64,000 bases of DNA from Acutalibacter muris. GTDB lineage: Bacteria; Bacillota; Clostridia; Oscillospirales; Acutalibacteraceae. The position numbers and the translations under genes are program-made. Below are positions 52,356 to 61,900 of the stretch, one piece after another. Each line of letters opens with the position of its first letter. Position 1 is the first letter of the stretch. The notes beneath the pieces are model-generated. The model saw only the letters and a list, made by a program, of their open reading frames with translations. It was not told the origin of the DNA and made no database searches. Location: the NCBI RefSeq assembly GCF_002201475.1, contig NZ_CP021422.1:3286001-3350000 (forward strand), written 5' to 3'.

Positions 52356-52540
52356 CCTTTTTTACGAGGGTTCGTATCTATTTTTCGCTTACATCTGGGT
52401 CTTCTGCACCCGCAGGGTGATGTCTGGAAATAATTCAAATAATTTAGCGGCGAACGCCTCATACAGCGGCAGAGCGGCCGGGTATTTATCGAAAAACATC
52501 AGGCTGTCCTGGTTGATATAATCCATGCACATCCTCCTTC

Positions 52541-52690
52541 TCAGGACCCCAAAAGCGGCTGATCATACTGAAAAAGCACCTCGTTGATTTCAAAAATATC
52601 ATACCTGCCGTTGACGATGAAATACTCCACTATCACGTCAAATTTGCTGGCGTGGGACAGGGCGTATCCAGCCCGCTCCAGAAGGCCGCC
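52541..52690 (-). pseudogene. C-terminal gene fragment (..[20 protein letters not shown]..)
   Basis: A minus-strand frame ending at TGA 52541 reads [20 protein letters not shown], then [20 protein letters not shown]. The similar words GRYNFFEINKDKL occur at the end of the macrodomain fragment at 53408-53530, so both may derive from one gene family. Upstream sequence is the REP-like repeat, with no start codon. Confidence 0.5.
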
Positions 52691-52740
52691 AGTCCCCTGG
52701 GAGGCTCAACTCCATCGCGACAGCGAGGGCCAAAAACGGG

Positions 52741-52772
52741 AGGCCTTTCGGTCGCTTTCAAAGCGGCAAGTT
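52741..52772. repeat. REP-like palindromic repeat, right copy
   Basis: AGGCCTTTCGGTCGCTTTCA followed by AAGCGGCAAGTT, 30 of 32 bases identical to 49241-49272, with the GTCGCTTT/AAAGCGGC palindrome. Confidence 0.7.
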
Positions 52773-52802
52773 CTTTGCGGGAGATAAGAAAATGGAATTT
52801 AT

Positions 52803-53411
52803 CTACTTCGATACCGTTGCTTTGATCGCCCCCAAGCTGTGTATCCTTACGACACGGTTCTTGTCTGTTTCTGATATTTGTTGCAGCTGCTCCAGAAATG
52901 GTATGACGAACTCCGGCCTGCGTTTACCGAGAACACGGAAGATTTCTGGTGCTTCCATCCTTACCTTGTCATCCGCATCATGCAAAAGTTTCTCAAATAC
53001 CGGCATATGATTTTCATATATGCCGGGAGTGTTTGTGGCGATGTTTTCTGACGCCCATATGAAACTCAGCCTGACCTTCGCCGCCTCATCAGACGCAAAG
53101 CGGAACAGGTCTGCCCAATACGGTTCAATGATATGATAATTTCCTCGTCCAATCCTGCCGATGGCATTGACCGCACGCTCTCGCAAAAGCGGCGTCGGAC
53201 TATCAAAGAAAGAAGCTATTACCGGAACCACCGAGTCATGCACCGACAAAGGAAATTCAAGTCCCATCTCCCCAAGCAGCCAGAGCGCCTTTGCCCGTAT
53301 TTTCACGGATTCATGAGTAAGAAGAGATGAAACATATGGAATACTCTCTTCCCATCCGCTCCTGGCATTTGTCAATGCTCCAAGTTCCTTATAAAGTTCT
53401 AATTCACTCAA
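52803..53411 (-). CDS. HEAT-repeat protein
   Basis: A 202-residue all-helical protein of about five HEAT repeats (SVKIRAKALWLLGEMG, PLLRERAVNAIGRIGRG, AAKVRLSFIWASENI, DDKVRMEAPEIFRVLGKR, KNRVVRIHSLGAIKA). It would be a protein-binding scaffold. The likely start is TTG 53411, eight bases after GAGGAG, overlapping the macrodomain fragment's stop. No partner is evident. Confidence 0.75.
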   Translation of the reverse strand: MSELELYKELGALTNARSGWEESIPYVSSLLTHESVKIRAKALWLLGEMGLEFPLSVHDSVVPVIASFFDSPTPLLRERAVNAIGRIGRGNYHIIEPYWADLFRFASDEAAKVRLSFIWASENIATNTPGIYENHMPVFEKLLHDADDKVRMEAPEIFRVLGKRRPEFVIPFLEQLQQISETDKNRVVRIHSLGAIKATVSK

Positions 53412-53530
53412 TCCATCATCTCCTCAAATTTCAATTTGTCCTTGTTTATCTCGAAAAAATTATACCTACCGTTGACAATGGCGTCCACCCGCATTTTCGT
53501 GATGTCCTGACGGACAATGTGAAACGGCAT
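53408..53530 (-). pseudogene. Macrodomain N-terminal fragment fused to a foreign tail
   Basis: ATG 53530 opens MPFHIVRQDITKMRVDAIVN, the hallmark beginning of an ADP-ribose-binding macrodomain, and then switches to GRYNFFEINKDKLKFEEMMD and a stop. The rest of the macrodomain is missing. Macrodomains remove ADP-ribose, and a probable ADP-ribosyltransferase gene (DUF3990) lies 1.4 kb away. Confidence 0.7.
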
Positions 53531-53533
53531 AAC

Positions 53534-53998
53534 TCACTTCTCCCCGCGCAAATATGCTAGAATTTCCGCCGCGTTGGTGTCCGGTTTCACCTTTGGCATG
53601 ACCTTCTCGATTACGCCGTTTTCGTCAATAACGAACGTGGAGCGAACCACGCCCATGCTCACCTTGCCGTAGTTTTTCTTCTCCTGCCACACGCCGTAGG
53701 CCTCGATGGCGGCGCGCTCCGGGTCGGAGAGCAAGTTAAAAGGTAGGCCGTGCTTTTCAGCAAATTTCTGGTGGGAAGCCACCGAATCCTTGCTAATTCC
53801 AATCACCACGGCGTTGATGTTTTTGAACTCCTCATAAGCCCCCGCAAAAGCGCAAGCCTGCCGGGTGCAACCGGGGGTGTTGTCCCGAGGATAGAAATAG
53901 AGCACAACCTTTTGGCCCGCAAAATCGGCCAGCGATACCATGTTTCCGTCCTTGTCCGGCAAGGTAAACTCCGGGGCTTTTGTTCCAACTTCCAACAT
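53534..53998 (-). CDS. bcp: Thioredoxin-dependent thiol peroxidase (Bcp/PrxQ)
   Basis: From ATG 53998 (MLEVGTKAPEFTLPDKDGNM) 154 residues. VVLYFYPRDNTPGCTRQACA holds the peroxidatic cysteine and, five residues on, the resolving cysteine of the PrxQ class. It reduces organic and hydrogen peroxide with thioredoxin. It follows yaaA by one base, forming a two-gene peroxide-defence unit. Confidence 0.95.
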   Translation of the reverse strand: MLEVGTKAPEFTLPDKDGNMVSLADFAGQKVVLYFYPRDNTPGCTRQACAFAGAYEEFKNINAVVIGISKDSVASHQKFAEKHGLPFNLLSDPERAAIEAYGVWQEKKNYGKVSMGVVRSTFVIDENGVIEKVMPKVKPDTNAAEILAYLRGEK

Positions 53999-53999
53999 A

Positions 54000-54740
54000 T
54001 TAGCGTCCTCCTTTGATGAATACAAATGTGTTTTCTGTAGATAATTCTGTATCAAAACGGTACTCTAAATCTGCAAATTTATGGATTTCTTCCGGGGCTT
54101 CAATATTGTTTTCGGCAAGCCAGCGCACCATCTGACCTCGGGCCATTTTGCACATGGTGCCCTTTTCAATGACCTTTCCGTTCAGCCACTCGCCGAATAT
54201 GCAGGTCAGCATGGAGTTCTCGGGGAGGTATGGCATGACTGCTCTGCTATACTCCTTTGAGGCCAGGTTCAGTACCGAATCCCCCGCCAGCTCCTTTGCG
54301 ATGCTGTCACCCCAAAAGGCATAGAGGTCCTTTGCACCGCTTACTGATAGCTTTGCCTGCATTTCCAGGCGGTAAGGTGTTACGCCGTCAAAGGGGCGGA
54401 GCAGACCGTAAAAGCCGGACAAGATACACAGATGCTCCCGCAGGTATTTTAACTGCCCGGCAGTCATCACGCCCGGAGCCATGTAGCGGTACTGGATGCC
54501 CTCGTAGGAGAGGATAGCCGGGGTTAAGTTTTGGCGCAAGTTCATGGATTTCAGGCGGTCTATGTTTAGTTGAGCGATGTTGTCGTTGCACTTCCAGAGG
54601 GATTGCAGTTCTTTTGGGGACATGGATTGGAGTTTTGCCAGCAGCCGTTCCGTTTGGGGAAGGAATTGGGGCAGGTTGCCTATGGGGAGGCTGTTCGCGT
54701 CTACATTCATTTTCTTTGCGGGGGAGATGATGATTTTCAT
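54000..54740 (-). CDS. yaaA: Peroxide stress protein YaaA
   Basis: A 246-residue protein with MKIIISPAKKMN at the start, the signature of the YaaA/DUF328 family, plus LSGFYGLLRPFDGVTPYRLE in the middle. YaaA limits free iron and DNA damage during hydrogen peroxide stress. The start overlaps the DUF3791 gene by four bases, and bcp follows, so all probably belong to one transcript. Confidence 0.95.
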   Translation of the reverse strand: MKIIISPAKKMNVDANSLPIGNLPQFLPQTERLLAKLQSMSPKELQSLWKCNDNIAQLNIDRLKSMNLRQNLTPAILSYEGIQYRYMAPGVMTAGQLKYLREHLCILSGFYGLLRPFDGVTPYRLEMQAKLSVSGAKDLYAFWGDSIAKELAGDSVLNLASKEYSRAVMPYLPENSMLTCIFGEWLNGKVIEKGTMCKMARGQMVRWLAENNIEAPEEIHKFADLEYRFDTELSTENTFVFIKGGR

Positions 54741-54952
54741 GGGGTTTTCTCCCGGTATTCAATTTCCAAATCTTCTGCCAAATATTCATCGCTCATGCAG
54801 TGCATATCGGAAACGCCTTCACTCACCAAGGTGTAAACATTGGAGTGATAGAAAAAACTCAAGGCGCTGCTCAGGGAAATACCGGCTTTCTCAGCAAAAC
54901 AGCTAATCACTCTGGCATACTTTTTTTGGAGCAGGATAGGATTAGCGTTCAT
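54737..54952 (-). CDS. DUF3791 protein
   Basis: A 71-residue protein; SLSSALSFFYHSNVYTLVSE and DMHCMSDEYLAEDLEIEY fit DUF3791, a small helical family found beside DUF3990. It overlaps both neighbours by four bases. A toxin-antitoxin-like role for the cluster is inferred. Confidence 0.75.
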   Translation of the reverse strand: MNANPILLQKKYARVISCFAEKAGISLSSALSFFYHSNVYTLVSEGVSDMHCMSDEYLAEDLEIEYREKTP

Positions 54953-55419
54953 ATCATTTCGCTCCCTTCAAACTTCAGGCATTCCAGCGCCGTTAATGTC
55001 CGGAAACAGTATTGCAGATTCGGTTTCTCATAGGTCAGGCGTTTGATAGCCTCTTTTTTGTCAATAAGCTGGTCAAAGTAAAGCTCCACAGTGTTAAACA
55101 CCTTGTCATTTGCAACGCCGCCAATTACTATATCGTAGTCGGTTGTGTCATTTCCGGTTCGGCACGCAAGAATATAGTCAATCCATTCCTCAGAATAAGA
55201 TTCAAATCGCAGGACTTTCAATTTATGGTATGCGGTTTCAGTAAAGTCATACTTCGATACAACGCTATCTTTTCCCTGACGCTTGAATTTCCTGCACCAA
55301 TTTACAGCCTGCTCAAAAAGCGGAGTTGTATAGAACCCACAGCCAAAGTCCACGTTTTTCCGTGAGTGGCTCAAGTCAGGTATGCGCACCTCCAAATATG
55401 AGCCGTGATAAAGAATCAT
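54949..55419 (-). CDS. DUF3990 protein, possible ADP-ribosyltransferase toxin
   Basis: A 156-residue protein beginning MILYHGSYLEVRIPDLSHSR and containing VDFGCGFYTTPLFEQAVNWC. The YHGS...DFG.GFY.T pattern of DUF3990 resembles ADP-ribosyltransferase folds (H-Y-E type). It lies between two DUF3791 genes with four-base overlaps on both sides. The small DUF3791 proteins are candidate antitoxins. Activity is unproven. Confidence 0.75.
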   Translation of the reverse strand: MILYHGSYLEVRIPDLSHSRKNVDFGCGFYTTPLFEQAVNWCRKFKRQGKDSVVSKYDFTETAYHKLKVLRFESYSEEWIDYILACRTGNDTTDYDIVIGGVANDKVFNTVELYFDQLIDKKEAIKRLTYEKPNLQYCFRTLTALECLKFEGSEMI

Positions 55420-55649
55420 GGTTTCACACCCCGCGTTTCCATTACCGAAAGAATATCGTCCACAATATAATCTTTTCCCTGTGTGTGCAGCACATCATAT
55501 CCCGGCACAATATAGCTTATCAGAATGTCAGAATCCTCCAAAGCCTGATATACCTGCTTTGCATCTATCCCGAGCCGGGCAGCGATATTCTCAATGCAAA
55601 ATATCGCAAACTCAAGCTGATCTATATTCTGAATTTCCATCTGTGTGTC
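55416..55649 (-). CDS. DUF3791 protein, first gene of the cluster
   Basis: From ATG 55649 (MDTQMEIQNI) 77 residues; LEFAIFCIENIAARLGIDAK and YIVPGYDVLHTQGKDYIVDD fit DUF3791. It overlaps the DUF3990 gene by four bases. Its sequence differs strongly from the downstream DUF3791 copy, so the two are old paralogs or separate subfamilies. Confidence 0.75.
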   Translation of the reverse strand, partial: DTQMEIQNIDQLEFAIFCIENIAARLGIDAKQVYQALEDSDILISYIVPGYDVLHTQGKDYIVDDILSVMETRGVKP

Positions 55650-55744
55650 CATTACTTTTCCTCCCGAGGGCATCTACAACATCATTATATCAGATTTCGT
55701 AAAGAAACACAGGGCTTGGGCAGCTTACAGATGATTTTTTAGCT

Positions 55745-57490
55745 CTATTCCTCGCTCAGCAATCCGTTCCCGTGCATAAAATCAATAAACCCGAAGATTA
55801 TTTTGGCATTTCGCTGCACTATATCGGCCTCAGTAAAATCAGAAATTTGGGCTGCTAAATCGAGCAGTTCTTTGATTTTAGTACCTTCTCTTTTCTGCTT
55901 ACGGCTATTCTCTCCGCCCAAATAATATTTTGCTTTATCTGCAAAATGATAATCAGCCGCGCGGATATTGATACGCTTTTCTAACAGAGCCTTATTGCCG
56001 AGGCTCTCGATATTTCTTGGGTTGGACAGAGATTGTTCCAGCTCCTGACGCTTTCTGGCGAAGATATGCTCGATTTCCAGGGCGTTTTCCAGAGAGAGCA
56101 GTTCCTGGCCCGGGTTCTGAAATTCCCACCAGGTCAGCATAGACTTGGTGATCGCCCGGTTATTGCTGAACACATAATTGTTCAATGCGTTCTGTACCTG
56201 CTGGGTGTGGAAAAGATAGCCCTCAAATGTTACCGGCTGACCGTTGACAATATTTATCATCTCCGCAAAGACAGGTGTGCGCAGGGCATTTACGCCGGGA
56301 TTGGTCACGGCATAGGCCCAAATGAAAGCAGTAATTTTATTCAGGAAATCGAAGAATTTCTCATCGTCAAGACTGCCGGCGGCATTCCGGTTAGCCATGT
56401 AATAGACAGATACGAAGTATGTCCACATACCGTTTGGGGCATAATTCAACACAAATAGTCTGCGCAGGACACGGTCCGAAAAGCGCTCAACGCTTTGATT
56501 CTGGACATCGTTCCAGAAGTTTGCAAGGTCAATGATATTGTCAAAGGTCTCATCTTTTTTCAGCAGGCTGTACGTATTCTTTTCATAGAATTTGCGCAAG
56601 GCCTCCGTAGTAGACGACTTGATTCCCTGCTTTGCGCGTTCATAATACATATACCGCGTGAATATCTCGTCCATAGGTGTGCCAGTGATGGGGTGGAAAA
56701 TGGAATCGCACAAAACCTCCAGGTCTTTCCATCTCTGAATGAACTCCTCCTTTTGCCCCTTTGACGAGTAAAATTTATAAAACTGTGCCTTGAATATATC
56801 AGCATCGGAAAGAGGCTTGCCCCTGTCGTTCAGTGTAGAGAATATGCGCAGAGCAGTATCCTGGGATTCGGCCTCAATGGGCAGCAGGATACAGTTATTC
56901 ATGATACGGACAGGCAGCTTGGAAAACCAATCTGAATATTCAGACTGAAAGCTGACGATCTTCTGCTGGAAAAACCGATAATTGTTGGCGTAGCTGCTGG
57001 AGGCATTGTCCGGTATAACTCCGGTTTTCAGAATGTTTAGGAACTCATCCTTTTGCTTGTCCGTTGCAACCTCAGAGTTGATTTTGAGAGCGGTTTTATC
57101 CGGGTCACCAAACTCATCTGTTTTCCAGATGCACTGCTCAATCATTTTACTCGTCTTTATGGCCTTATCGTCCTTCATGCTGCCGTACTTCGCATAGAAA
57201 GCACGGAGAAGCAGCATCAGGGTAGTCAGTCTCTGCTGGCCATCGATAATTTCAAGCTTACCCTCATCGTTTTTGAATGTGACGATTGGGCCCAAAAAGT
57301 ATTCGTCATCGCCATTGAATAGGTCGCAGTTGTTCTCGGGGAACGCAAAGAGGAACAGATCGTCCCACAAGGTCTGGCACTCCTTTTCACCCCAGGCATA
57401 GGGGCGCTGATAGTCTGGAATCAAGAAGTCGGCTTTTTTCTCACTGAACAGTGTTTTAACGCTTTTCTGATCTATGGTGATCTTTGACAT
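55745..57490 (-). CDS. DUF262/HNH (GmrSD-like) restriction protein
   Basis: A 581-residue single-chain protein. FLIPDYQRPYAWGEKECQTL and LEIIDGQQRLTTLMLLLRAF are the DUF262 (ParB-like NTPase) motifs in the first 95 residues; ALEIEHIFARKRQELEQSL with NIESLGNKALLEKRINIRAA near the C-terminus is the DUF1524 HNH-type nuclease. GmrSD relatives cut DNA with modified bases and are restriction or anti-phage enzymes. A TATAAT box (complement of 57524-57529) lies upstream. Confidence 0.9.
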   Translation of the reverse strand: MSKITIDQKSVKTLFSEKKADFLIPDYQRPYAWGEKECQTLWDDLFLFAFPENNCDLFNGDDEYFLGPIVTFKNDEGKLEIIDGQQRLTTLMLLLRAFYAKYGSMKDDKAIKTSKMIEQCIWKTDEFGDPDKTALKINSEVATDKQKDEFLNILKTGVIPDNASSSYANNYRFFQQKIVSFQSEYSDWFSKLPVRIMNNCILLPIEAESQDTALRIFSTLNDRGKPLSDADIFKAQFYKFYSSKGQKEEFIQRWKDLEVLCDSIFHPITGTPMDEIFTRYMYYERAKQGIKSSTTEALRKFYEKNTYSLLKKDETFDNIIDLANFWNDVQNQSVERFSDRVLRRLFVLNYAPNGMWTYFVSVYYMANRNAAGSLDDEKFFDFLNKITAFIWAYAVTNPGVNALRTPVFAEMINIVNGQPVTFEGYLFHTQQVQNALNNYVFSNNRAITKSMLTWWEFQNPGQELLSLENALEIEHIFARKRQELEQSLSNPRNIESLGNKALLEKRINIRAADYHFADKAKYYLGGENSRKQKREGTKIKELLDLAAQISDFTEADIVQRNAKIIFGFIDFMHGNGLLSEE

Positions 57491-57558
57491 AGTAATCTGC
57501 CTCGCTTTCCTGCTCTTGACATGATTATACCAGATTGAAAGCGTTTTGGAAAGGTTTA

Positions 57559-57587
57559 TTGCAAATTTTGGGTTTTTCGTGTATGCT
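57559..57587 (+). promoter_or_regulatory. Promoter of the MNT/HEPN pair
   Basis: TTGCAA (57559-57564), 17 bases, TATGCT (57582-57587), 28 bases before the start codon. It is divergent from the DUF262 gene. Confidence 0.65.
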
Positions 57588-57614
57588 TTAAGTGTTGGGA
57601 TGGAGGTGCGTCAA

Positions 57615-57905
57615 ATGGCTTACAGCCTTTCAGAAACAATAAAAACTGAAATAATTGATTTAGCCCGCCGGTGCAATCTGGATAAGGTGATCCTCTTTGG
57701 CTCCCGGGCAAGGGGCGACAACCTGGAGCGCAGCGACATCGACCTTGCTATTCAAGGCGGCGATACCGTGGCCTTTGCTGCCAGCGCAGACGAAGATATC
57801 CCCACCCTGCTCATGTTCGACGTAGTGGATTTGGATAAGCCGGTGCAAACTGAGCTGATGGAGGAAATCAGAAGGGACGGCATAGTGATCTATGAAAAAG
57901 TTTGA
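57615..57905 (+). CDS. mntA: MNT-type nucleotidyltransferase antitoxin
   Basis: From ATG 57615 behind GGAGGTG, 96 residues. LFGSRARGDNLERSDIDLAI contains the GSxxRGD and DxD motifs of minimal nucleotidyltransferases. In HEPN/MNT systems the MNT protein adenylylates a tyrosine of the HEPN toxin and inactivates it. The gene overlaps the HEPN gene by 14 bases. Confidence 0.9.
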   Translation: MAYSLSETIKTEIIDLARRCNLDKVILFGSRARGDNLERSDIDLAIQGGDTVAFAASADEDIPTLLMFDVVDLDKPVQTELMEEIRRDGIVIYEKV

Positions 57906-58281
57906 AAACTTCTGCAAGGCGCTGGACAATCTGCGGCTTGTCCGGGATTTGAATGAGCCATACGATGTGCTGACCCTGACCGGCAGCGCCGCCCTGTTTG
58001 AGATATGCTTTGAGCAGGCGTGGAAAGCCATGAAGGAGATTTTGCAGGAACAAGGCTACGGTGAGGGGCAGACCGGCTCACCAAAGCAGATACTCAAGCT
58101 GGCATATAGCGCCGGAATGATTCAGGACGAGGAAAAGTGGCTGGCTATGCTGGTGTCGCACAACGATGTGACACATTCCTATAATGAGGAAATAGCGTTG
58201 GCTCTGGTAAGGCGCGTGAAAGAGGAATATATTGATTTACTGGACACGCTCAAAGCAGAATTGGAAGCCCGGTGGCTGTGA
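57892..58281 (+). CDS. hepT: HEPN-domain toxin (HI0074-like)
   Basis: A 129-residue helical protein of the HI0074/HEPN group. LVSHNDVTHSYNEE carries the HxY part of the RxxxxHxY active-site motif, but the expected arginine is replaced by histidine/serine, so RNase activity may be altered. Toxin and antitoxin are translationally coupled. Confidence 0.85.
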   Translation: MKKFENFCKALDNLRLVRDLNEPYDVLTLTGSAALFEICFEQAWKAMKEILQEQGYGEGQTGSPKQILKLAYSAGMIQDEEKWLAMLVSHNDVTHSYNEEIALALVRRVKEEYIDLLDTLKAELEARWL

Positions 58282-58575
58282 CATTTGTTGGGTTTCCGCA
58301 CATGATTCTTGTCCCGGTGCGGCATTGACGCGCCAACATCTGCACTGCCACACGCCACCGATTCGCTCTCAAAATGGCCCGGTTCTTCTCAAAATTCTAA
58401 GAATCGCTCGGGAATTTTCTTAGAACTGCTCAAAATCCGGAATCTGGCGCGACATCTACATTTGCGAATTTTCGCCGCTCCAAAACGCCGAAGCTCCCCG
58501 CAAACACTGGGGTTTTGGCGTTCTCTTATCTTCCATTTGGTTCTGCTGAAATCCCTCAAGTTCTGATTCTCGCAC

Positions 58576-58637
58576 AGCACTCGAAATGCAGTTGTCCTTT
58601 ACAGGGCACGTGGGTTCGAATCCCACACTCTCCGCCA
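58576..58637 (+). other. tRNA-Ser(CGA) 3' fragment, probable attachment site
   Basis: The bases GCACTCGAAATGC form an anticodon stem-loop with CGA, followed by a variable-arm-like TGTCC/GGGCA stem, a perfect T-arm (GTGGGTTCGAATCCCAC) and the acceptor end ACTCTCCGCCA. The 5' half (D-arm and acceptor 5' strand) is absent, and the anticodon stem has one mismatch on its 5' side. A 3' tRNA piece of this kind is the usual att duplicate at the far end of an integrated element. Between 58282 and 58575, and from 58638 to 58934, I see no convincing gene. Confidence 0.8.
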
Positions 58638-58934
58638 TCCTGTGGATATAAAAAAGATATTTGGTTTTCCTAGGATGGGGCGACCATACAAAAAAGATGC
58701 CTGTGGACTATTCGTGCTCAAAAAAGCCAGTATTTATGCGGATTTGCGGCCTGTTGAGGAATTGAAAAAACTACTATTGCAAAAAAGATGCCATTCAGAT
58801 CAATTGTCATTCACCAATTCTGTTGCTAGACCTTTACACAGTGAATTTGCTAAAAATCTCTTACTCAATGAATCGCCTACATTTTTGTCGCTTTGCATAA
58901 TTCTTCAAACCCAAAAACAAATCTAATCAAGCGC

Positions 58935-61900
58935 TCAATTGCCCTGGTTGCGTATTTCTCCAAACTCGTTTTCTGACTCAATGATATTCGTCCAGGTATC
59001 GAGCACCCCTAAAGTATCATTACATATGCACTTCTCTTTGATAACTTTCGCAAGGGCGCCCGCATTGATTCGTAGCAATCCTTTTTCAGAAACGGTTTCA
59101 GCTGCATCATTGATGCTTATTTTTGTCTTTTGAACGAGGCTATGCAAGCCTATCAAAAGATCCGACAATTCTTCTGACGAGACTATATTAGGACAAAACT
59201 TTATTGCAACTGTCATAGCTTGTAGGGCAAATAACAAATTCTGTGAAGCGGACCACATAATTTGATGAGAAATGGCTGCTATGCCACTATCAATTTCTTC
59301 TTTTGGCAGTAATCCATATTGGCTGTGCCGAAGAGCTACCGCTAAAACTCGATATCCCCATTCAGATACCTTTTTGTCTGGAGAGCACAGATAATGTGTT
59401 AACGGATCCGCAAATTGCAAATTTTGTACTAATTGCTCTTGCCACAGAGCAGCGATTCCATAGTGGGAGATAGCAGAACTCCTTAAAATTTCGCGAATTT
59501 CTTCCGTGTTCTCTCTATCTTTTGGGTTTGCTTTCCAAGAAGGAGAATTCTGAGTGAGCAGCCAAAGTGAATGAGCGGTTGAGTACATCAATGAAATTCG
59601 GCTGGATTTATACCCCAGAAAGTCAGAGCTTTTATCTTGAACATCAGAAGACAAAGATTTTAAGCGGAATCGGAATACACAAAGAATATTTGTAATCTCT
59701 TCTGGAGTAAAGGCATCGCTTTTTGATAAAGCTGCCGCATTTATTTCATTTAGAATGTCCACATCATTCTGAGGGCGTTCCGTTTTATCCATATACCCCT
59801 GTACTCTTTCTGTCAACTCCCGACATAAATAGCGAGTACAATCCACAGTTGGATGAGAAGGTAGAGAAAGACATACCACAGATAGCCACCCCTTTGGAGC
59901 ATGAAACTGTTGTCCATCCCAAAGAGTGTCTCGTAATTGAACTGCCTGTGATTCCGTCAAGAGACCGGCTTCTAAGCAATGCAGAAGCTGCGATTGAACA
60001 TGTTCATCCTGGACAGATTGAAGTAAAAGTAGATCTATTTCTGGGATTGGTTCGTCCAAAAAGAAAGCGGGCCTTGATGGCTCAACCGTCACATAGGATA
60101 AGGGAGAAGGGAAAAAACGCTGATCTTGGGGATTGCTGTCCAGTACAAGAAATCGCAATAGTTGTAAGAATAATTCTTTGTATTTAGACTTTGGATACAC
60201 AGCCATTAGCCTCTTCATCAAAGAAAAAGTTCGCTGGTAACACAGCCTTTTTGGAGAATGATAAACCGTTTCCAGCCAATCCAGCAATTTCTGCATAAGA
60301 GGATAAGAACACTTGGTACAGAGTTCAGACAGAACCTCTGGTAAAACGTTAGCGGCTAAACAAGCAAAATTTTCTTTATAGAGCCAGCTCTGTGCTGTTA
60401 TACTCTGTTCCGTATGCAGGAGAGCCTCCAAATAGAATTGTGTCCATTTATCGGCCTCCTCTCTTGACCATTCACTAAGTAGAGCTCTTGTGATAACTTC
60501 TCCAATCTGCTCGGCGGCGTTCGCACGAACCATCGTCAAAATACTCCACGGTGCAGAGCCGCATGCAATCCGCTTTGCTGCTCCACACGCCGCTTTTTTG
60601 TCGTATCTCACGTTCATGATTTGAAATGGTATGCCAGTTTCCTCACGAAAACGTAAGAAAGAATATGCTAATATGACGTCTTTATCCGGCCCTGAATGAA
60701 AGGAACCTTGTTCTGATCCGAAGTCGAAGCCAGTCGTAACAGAATGTGTTTTTAGTGGAATCCATGGCCCTTCCAGCTTACCTGTAAAACAAGTATTTTG
60801 TTCCCTCCACGATACTTCATGCTGCCTATGAAGTGTTTGATGATGCTCATCTATTCTCTTTTCTGTGTTCTCACTCACCGAGCGCGAGGAGGGACCTCTA
60901 AGCCCTGCACGCATAGTATTAGTTAGTGTAATATCTTGAGAATCAAGAGGTACACAATCACCCGTGGAGTTTGAGTTCTCATTTGAATTGGAGGTATCGC
61001 GGTGCGATGGGTTCTGCACCTGTTTCACATAATCTCGTAACTCCATCAATGCACTTTCCAATGACAGAAGGGCCTTGTCCGCCCAGTTCAGATGAGACAA
61101 CCTGCGCCGGACTTCTGAAATTGCACGGCCCAAAGAATCAGAAGCTAAATCAAGTTTTCCACACTCCGCAAGAAGTCCGGCTTTCCGCAGGCACCATAGC
61201 GGCATTGTAATCGGTGGATTCCAATGCTCCACTTCCTTCATGAACTCCTGGAATTTGTATCGTGCTCTATTGCAGAGACATTTTTCCCAGAACAACTGCT
61301 GCATTTGCTCAGGATTGAGGGAAGGATTATGGATAAGACTTTTGTATAGATCATCCCAATCATTCCAATTTCCATCTTCTCTTGCTGTTCTCAGCATGGC
61401 GAGTTGGATTTCTACAGCTTTTGTCGATTCCTCAAGCTGGTCTCCGTTAAGGATATCCAAATAGCAATCCCACTCTTTATTAATAATGGGAAGCAAAGAC
61501 TTTTCATGTATCCAGTTATACTCATACAGATAATCTAACTTCTGTGCGGAAGATACGCTGCCATCCTTGCAATACGTAAATAGTATGTGGCGGGCATAAT
61601 TCAAAACATTTGACTGTAGTCTTTGGAGAGCACCGGCAGGAACAGTAAGCCAGCCTGGATATGACTCACGGACTAATTTCAACTGATCCGTGGCTTCTAT
61701 CAGCGAAATATCGCTCCCATCCATATTGTAGAAAGCTACTCCCTGCGGCCAAGTATCTTCTTTTTGCGTACTGGATAGTTCAGAAAGATTGATTAAAGCC
61801 TTTTGGTAAATCGAGTACGGCGAACTACTCTCTGTAGACAACTGAGATAAATCCACGGGGATCACGTTCTTGCGATATAGCATTTTTACTTCAATCTCGC

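Larger units (their letters stand above)
49541..52392 (+). mobile_element. IS66-family element, 2852 bp, with 8-bp target duplication
   Basis: Ends are GTAAGCGAAAAATAGATACG at the left and its complement at the right (then CGAACC..CG on both), the GTAAGCG terminus typical of IS66. ATCTGGGT flanks it at 49533-49540 and 52393-52400. It carries a zinc-finger/TnpB gene and a broken tnpC, with a terminator at 52320-52355 just inside the right end. Confidence 0.95.
49271..52526 (-). pseudogene. DUF5655 gene interrupted by IS66
   Basis: MDYINQDSLMFFDKYPAALP to RVQKTQ is encoded at 52393-52526, and ITFSNRRVFACVSLMRVKRK to YDFSAAKWKS at 49271-49540. They join exactly across an IS66 copy with target duplication ATCTGGGT. 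The restored protein of about 134 residues is a DUF5655 domain (ELD..F..W..EAYDFS at the end). The family is of unknown function. Its start at 52526 follows AGGAGG. Confidence 0.9.

Noticed and set aside
58576..58637. Functional tRNA-Ser gene
   Set aside because: The D-arm and 5' acceptor strand are missing, so it cannot fold as a complete tRNA.
58642..58926. 94-codon frame after the tRNA fragment
   Set aside because: It has no RBS and no recognisable sequence; it may be chance in AT-rich DNA.
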